From assembly GCA_023356515.1 (NCBI GenBank), contig JAKQYG010000279.1:1-5722 (forward strand): a DNA stretch of 5,722 bases. Direction: 5' to 3'. This DNA comes from Trichodesmium sp. MAG_R04. GTDB taxonomy: Bacteria; Cyanobacteriota; Cyanobacteriia; Cyanobacteriales; Microcoleaceae. Positions within the stretch are counted from its first letter, which is position 1; the number at the start of each line of letters is the position of its first letter. Made by a program: the position numbers and the translations under genes. Below the pieces are notes generated by a model that saw nothing but the letters and a program-made list of their open reading frames with translations, was not told the origin of the DNA and did not search any database. Positions 5,622 through 5,722 of this stretch are shown one piece after another.

Positions 5622-5720
5622 TCATTGAGTGCAAATTCCTGAGTCTGTAATCTCTAACACCCTATTCTCTTGAAATGCTTCGATTAAAAACCCCTTGCGC
5701 TTCTTAGACTTAACCAAGTG
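5622..5720 (-). CDS. Possible C-terminal end of an unrecognised protein (5' end outside window)
   Basis: A - strand frame open from the right edge ends at TGA (5622-5624). The 32 visible residues are basic then acidic: a KSKKRKGF block followed by LIEAFQENRVLEITDSG. I do not recognise it. The other two frames of this strand stop early in this stretch. AAG is used for most lysines and GGG and CGC appear, unlike the AAA-rich neighbours, which could mean a different origin or simply a short sample. The stop lies 11 bases from the ATGTT repeat of the 90-bp element. It could be a real gene end, a remnant, or chance. Confidence 0.3.
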   Translation of the reverse strand, partial: HLVKSKKRKGFLIEAFQENRVLEITDSGICTQ

Positions 5721-5722
5721 CA

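Overview
The window looks like chromosomal DNA of a cyanobacterium. The DNA is AT-rich and carries four copies of the highly iterated palindrome GCGATCGC (HIP1) at 17-24, 509-516, 1880-1887 and 5040-5047, where chance would give about 0.1. The encoded proteins are of types common in cyanobacteria. I cannot name a genus.

Layout. Positions 1-369 hold the 3' end of a + strand gene resembling spermidine-synthase-like (Rossmann aminopropyltransferase/methyltransferase-fold) proteins. It converges on a - strand COG1926-type phosphoribosyltransferase gene (389-1057). A long intergenic region (1058-1527) separates this from a divergent + strand gene for a family 4 (iron-sulfur) uracil-DNA glycosylase (1528-2229), which is followed by a good candidate intrinsic terminator (2252-2293). 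Two tandem paralogous - strand genes for polytopic DUF2079 membrane proteins follow. They are transcribed from 5401 down to 3890 and then from 3875 down to 2391, 14 bases apart and probably as one operon. The last 100 bases contain the end of an unrecognised - strand reading frame.

The most interesting non-coding feature is a pair of 90-bp elements with matching termini, in opposite orientation, at 1422-1511 and 5516-5605. They share a 23-bp end with two mismatches and have imperfect terminal inverted repeats of the CAGGACTTACGC type. The second copy is flanked by a perfect 5-bp direct repeat (ATGTT). They look like a small non-autonomous transposable element (MITE). One copy would form most of the glycosylase mRNA leader; the other abuts the putative promoter of the DUF2079 pair.

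The glycosylase carries a textbook beta-clamp-binding pentapeptide (QLSLF) at residues 6-10, ahead of a low-complexity linker. This suggests the repair enzyme is tethered to the replication clamp. The genes otherwise do not form an obvious single pathway: nucleotide-related phosphoribosyl transfer, uracil repair and envelope or membrane glycan-type functions simply sit side by side. I see no CRISPR array, tRNA, rRNA, defence system or full-length transposase.
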